Source: Mucidula mucida
Lineage: Eukaryota; Basidiomycota; Agaricomycetes; Agaricales; Physalacriaceae
NCBI GenBank assembly: GCA_015501055.1
Contig: JADNYV010000216.1
Span: forward strand, 1 to 59,892
Direction: 5' to 3'
DNA length: 59,892 bases
Both the position numbers and the translations under genes were made by a program. Shown piece after piece: positions 55,887 to 59,892 of the stretch. Each line of letters begins with the position of its first letter. Positions within the stretch are counted from its first letter, which is position 1. The notes under the pieces were generated by a model, which was not told the origin of the DNA, did no database searches, and saw nothing but the letters and a program-made list of their open reading frames with translations.

Positions 55887-56714
55887 TCAATTCCTCGGTT
55901 CATATACGTGCTGCGACACAGGTGTCGTGAAGTAGTCCCGCAACCTATCCGTCAAACTCGAGCTCGCGAAAGGAACATACCGCTCCTTCTCCTTAAGCTT
56001 TGGCTTCTTCCACGAATTCTCCGCCGCTTCCCCAAACATATTGCGCTTGCGCTTGATAGGCCCAGACGCCTTACGCTTCAGCGTCAAAGCTTCATATCCC
56101 GGTACTCCAGCTGGCGCACCAGAGCTAATAACCAGTATCACGACAGGCTCGTCGCCTTGCTTGGTAGATTCGCAAGGTTCCGGGCCTTTGATCGAGTCCC
56201 ATCGGACGAGCGCGGAGAGCTCGCTAGCGGACAGCGACGCCTTGCTTGGCGCGGGATGATACATCCCGTCTGCAGGCGTTTGATACTGGATCACTTGGGG
56301 GCGTTTAGGTCCCACTGTAATACCCTCAAAGAGCTGTGGCTTGGACTCGGAACAGAGGCTGTGGGGGGACTGAGAGTCCTTGAACGGGATTTCGTGCTCA
56401 AGCTGCAATGTCGTTACTATGGAAAGAAGAAAGGGTTCGGCCGAGTAAGTGCGCATGGGAGGAATGATGGAGATGGCCTCGTCAGCAACAGATCCAATGG
56501 GTGCGGTAACGCTGGAGACTTTCTGGGGAGGGTGGGTCGGGAAATAGCCAACGTAGATGGGAGGTGCGGACGTGACTGTCTGGAGCTCATGGAGGAGATC
56601 GTCAATGGAAGGGGAGCCGGGGCGGGAGGGTCGGTTCGTGACAGGTGGCTGGGTGGCAAGCAGTTGGGCGGTACGCGGTTCGGTGGTACGCGGTTTGACG
56701 GTGGGTGTAGCCAT
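55887..56714 (-). CDS. Unrecognised family, member B (intact, single exon)
   Basis: Uninterrupted 275-codon frame starting MATPTVKP at 56714, with TATAAA about 110 bp upstream (near 56824). The protein is Pro/Ser/Thr-rich and probably disordered. It has a conserved N-terminal motif (RPGSPSIDDLLHELQ), a central GPKRPQVIQYQT segment, a basic run that could be a nuclear signal (LKRKASGPIKRKRN) and a C-terminal motif (KEKERYVPFASSSLTDRLRDYF). Members A (48544-49047) and C (59515 to end) share these motifs. No known domain was recognised. Conservation of short motifs across three copies supports a real protein. Confidence 0.7.
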   Translation of the reverse strand: MATPTVKPRTTEPRTAQLLATQPPVTNRPSRPGSPSIDDLLHELQTVTSAPPIYVGYFPTHPPQKVSSVTAPIGSVADEAISIIPPMRTYSAEPFLLSIVTTLQLEHEIPFKDSQSPHSLCSESKPQLFEGITVGPKRPQVIQYQTPADGMYHPAPSKASLSASELSALVRWDSIKGPEPCESTKQGDEPVVILVISSGAPAGVPGYEALTLKRKASGPIKRKRNMFGEAAENSWKKPKLKEKERYVPFASSSLTDRLRDYFTTPVSQHVYEPRN

Positions 56715-58669
56715 TATGCAAAAGGAATCAGAGAAAGTAATGTCTTGGGAAAGAGCCTCAACCAGGAGGTGTTGAATGTCGGGAGAGAAGGCGATTGTGA
56801 ATCAACTGGATGAGACGTGGCCTCTTTATACCGCCCTCAGTAGTCTGCATTGGTGAACCCGGACAATGAAAATCCACAGGGAAATGCGTCCACAAGGGTC
56901 CTACAGGTGTTGCCATTTAGGGTCGTCGCTGAAAAGGTCTTTGTCATCTCGTCGCGAAAGAGGCGAACAATGACCTACTGTTGACTGGTCACCATTGTGC
57001 TGAATCGCAGGGTGTACATCGAATCAAGACGATAGTAACTTAGCATGAAGACAACCAGAGCCTGGATGTGTGGCGTAAATAGATATGTCACCAATAGTAC
57101 TTTGTATCGGCATGTTAGGTCGACCACGCTTGTAGGCGATATCATGCTACTCGCGAAATGCAGGTCCTGTGAAAAGAGCAGACGAAGAGTGAGCAACGAG
57201 CCGCTCGTCGCGCGCGACGACTATGTCAGTTGAACAAGACAGCCGGACAAAAACAGATGTCTTCGAAGACCTAAGGAACACTATTTAGCGGCTCATACTA
57301 CGATGGACATACTTGGAGACAAGAATCATGCTCTGAGATTAACGATCTACATATGCAGGCTGCAGTCATTTGCTGGAACCCAAATTGTTACTAACAATGG
57401 TCGACCAAGTGGTGACGTTCGACGAATATGGAAGCCATTACGAAGAACGTGAGTAGTATGCGTGCGTATCATGGCTAGCAGCCAGGAATCGGCCACGGAC
57501 TCCGGAGTGGATCGCCCAAACGTGACGAGCAGTGCTACGAGCCACACTCGCCCAAAGTAATGTCCCAGCGATACGTGGGCTCGCCTTTTGAGGCTAGACA
57601 GCGATAGCTAACATGATTTCGCCAAGATGGATAGACTGCTAAAAGTCGCTGTCAGACATTGCAAAGATTCCAAAGAAAGACGCACCCTTCAGAGGCTACA
57701 ATGCCATATCCCAACCTCTGGAAGCAGGTTCCAGGATAACGACTCTGCTTTCCCTCTGGGCCACCTGTGCCGTGAAAATATGCTTTCACGGATCGTGTAC
57801 CCACTCCGAGGTCAAAACGTGTAAGCAGTCTATCGACATCCTCGTCAAAGGAGCTAGTCAAAAAGTAGATATGCCGTAACTAGAACCACGTCGGATAACA
57901 AACTTACAATCTTGAGACTTCCGGGTTCTACGAGACATGCTACCGAAAGCGGAGCACAGGGAGAAAGGCAATCACTAGCATGAGTCAGAAGTGAAGCGAT
58001 ACCGCAAACAGAAAGACATACCAGGAAGTATTAGTCTCCGCTTCCGCATGAGAGCTTCCGGTCAGCTCGATCCAAGTATACATGCATTTCCCCGCGAGAA
58101 CAGACAAACTGTCCGAAGGGCCTCGCCAGGATACAACCCGAGGATATGGGTGCGGTCTATGCGTAGAATCTAGTTCGAGCCGGTACGAAGACAGATTTAT
58201 GGATGGCTTAAGAAGCGATCAGGACCGGTGACAATCTGTGTCAACGATGAGCAATTCTGTATGTAGCGGTCATTTTGGTCTCGCACCCGTCGAGCTTCGA
58301 AATACACTTAGCACCTGGAGTCGCCGTTGAGAAACAGGAATATTTGAGGAAAACGAGACGCACTATGCAATTTTCGCCATTGAGCTATCCGCAAAGTGCA
58401 CGTCATGCACGTCACGCTCAGACCCAGCCAACAGTATACGCCACAGGGTATAGCGATGGTTAAAGATCTGCGCTAAGCGCGTCACTTTTTCGTGTACGGA
58501 TATGGCCTGCCGCAGACCGCCCTGCTCGCCGGTGGATTCCGCCCTGTCCGTATTACATGCTAGGAAAGTGCTGGAGGTGTTGTCCAGTTATGAAATTTCG
58601 TTGCCGTTGGGAATATTGAGTAGAACGAGTACGCCGACGACCCGGATGATGGCGAAACGGAAAGAGTTA
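56715..58669. other. No firm gene; remnants of a membrane protein on the minus strand possible
   Basis: Minus-strand segments at about 57420-57560 (RVWLVALLVTFGRSTPESV) and 56975-57180 (a CAG acceptor followed by DLHFASSMISPTSVVDL and two hydrophobic stretches) look like exons of a membrane protein. Stops interrupt the connecting sequence. It may be a decayed relative of the gene at 54490-55364. Confidence 0.3.
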
Positions 58670-58683
58670 CGATCACGTGCTAC
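58670..58683 (+). promoter_or_regulatory. CACGTG block upstream of family member C
   Basis: CGATCACGTGCTACGTTTTG, nearly the same as the inverted block before CAP copy 4 (50052-50070). It lies about 845 bp upstream of the member C start. Confidence 0.35.
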
Positions 58684-59514
58684 GTTTTGCTTTTTCCTTC
58701 CACCGTCATGTAAGTTACAGTAAGTTCTCATTATCTCAGACGGTTTCGGATGCTCTACTTCTAAGACTACGTATGACATACATGTATGACCCAGCTTATC
58801 AGATACCGCAGATTTAAAATTTCCTTAGGCATGCCCGAAAGTTTCCTTAGTGACGACTCCTCCATTTTTTACAAGTCTCTATTTGCGAGCGCGATGGGTT
58901 CGACACAAAAGGTAAAGAGAGAATTGCAAGGGAAATTATGCCACTTACTCTCAAGCTTAGACCTATGATTTAGACACTGTTCAGACTTTTCTTCCTCGCT
59001 CCGAAAGTCATTGACTCGGCTTAGAAAAGCTGTCGGCTTTCCCGACGTCGATACTGATGAGTCCGCATTTACCATTTACCGCTGACGTTGGGTTCATTTC
59101 TGTAGTCAGCAATTCTGCGCCACCTATAGTGTTTTTCCTCCTGAGGAAGATGCGTCACGTCCCTTTTCTATGGGTCAAAGGCCGCGGCAATTTCTCGATA
59201 ACAACGATGCCATTGTCAGTTTTCCTGTGACCGATGGTCTTTGGGTCCACAGGTATTTGTCGTCCCTAAAAGGTAATCTGTGGACAATCCCTGGTGGCCC
59301 GCGCCTATGTTCTCCTCTTTCGTCTGGGTACCATTGTTCATCCGGTGGACGATCACTCATACCATTGTTCGCCGGAACGGTACTGGCGACGGTCGAGGAT
59401 ATAAAGGCACAGCGGACAACGCGTTTGTTTCTCAACAACCGCATCCCCCACGATAATCCTCTTCGTTCAGGCTATTCCCGCACGATTACTCTTGCTAACG
59501 ATTTACTTCGCATA

Positions 59515-59892
59515 ATGCCTGCCTCGAAGACTCCCTCCACCACATCCTACTCTCGCGCTGGTTCGCCTAGTGTTGACGAACTCCTTGCCGACCTCAAAGA
59601 ATCCGTTGCTGTGCCTCCCACGTATCACGACGACACCGTCTACCATCCTCAGACTCCCAGCGTCCTTCCAACGCCCAGCGCTTCTAACATAGACCCAGAG
59701 TGGGCGTACAAATTCAACACAGCAGCGCCTAGTATACAGACTCGGAGGATCCAGTTCGCGCTATCAAGCGCCCTCTTCCACCGATAAAGTTCACAACACT
59801 CGGGAAGGACATGGGTCATCCTCAAGGCTTCGACTTCAGCGCATTCGGCCAAGCGTCGCGCTCTCCCTGCATCCAATGGGATTCCGACCTAG
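59515..59892 (+). pseudogene. Unrecognised family, member C, frameshifted, runs off the window
   Basis: ATG at 59515, with TATAAA at about 59400. The N-terminus SRAGSPSVDELLADLKE matches member B (GSPSIDDLLHELQ). After about codon 77 the homologous frame changes by one base (near 59740) and continues as AIKRPLPPIKFTTLG..CIQWDSDL, matching GPKRPQVIQYQT..LVRWDSI of member B. Without an intron this is a frameshift; a small intron was not found. The 3' half lies outside the window. Confidence 0.55.

Overview
The window looks like a piece of the nuclear genome of a filamentous basidiomycete, most likely an Agaricomycete. Host genes are cut into many exons by introns of about 45-60 nt with GT..AG ends, some exons are only 12 nt, and the repeats are typical of that group: a Ty3 chromovirus, a Tad-like LINE, a Mutator-like element and TA-flanked MITEs. 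Exon boundaries below were built by hand from splice sites and reading frame. The organism assignment is inference.

Layout. 1-739: 5' part of an unrecognised minus-strand gene. 2.1-3.4 kb: a doubtful plus-strand gene. 3778-10296: a Ty3/gypsy chromovirus with both LTRs and many frameshifts. 10.3-15.2 kb: decayed genes (F-box protein, N-terminal half of a monocarboxylate-type MFS transporter). 15626-17142: an intact 12-exon mitochondrial carrier of the oxaloacetate-carrier type. 17943-18784: the first of four CAP/PR-1 secreted protein genes. 20.4-34.3 kb: a nested transposon island holding a palindromic element, two TA-flanked MITEs of one family in opposite orientation, a Mutator-like transposon with long TIRs, and a minus-strand LINE with a poly(A) tail and 15-bp target duplication that is itself split by two TA-flanked elements.

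34.4-43.5 kb is mostly a normal gene region: a mitochondrial TPR protein resembling Mgr3, an intron-containing tRNA-Gln(UUG), a TPT-family nucleotide-sugar/triose-phosphate transporter, a broken omega-class glutathione transferase and a seven-exon sugar transporter. 44.7-59.9 kb is a duplicated accessory region: CAP copies 2, 3 and 4 (3 and 4 tail to tail), an alcohol-dehydrogenase-like gene with an inverted partial copy, a membrane protein, and three members of a protein family I do not recognise (one intact, one with a nonsense codon, one running off the window with a frameshift).

How it fits together. The CAP genes share exon lengths, signal peptides and an upstream block, so they arose by segmental duplication and probably act as secreted extracellular proteins. 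The unrecognised family is interleaved with them. The carrier, Mgr3-like protein and TPT transporter are independent housekeeping genes. Indels and stops are concentrated in the transposons and pseudogenes, while the multi-exon host genes read cleanly, so the breaks look biological rather than sequencing error.
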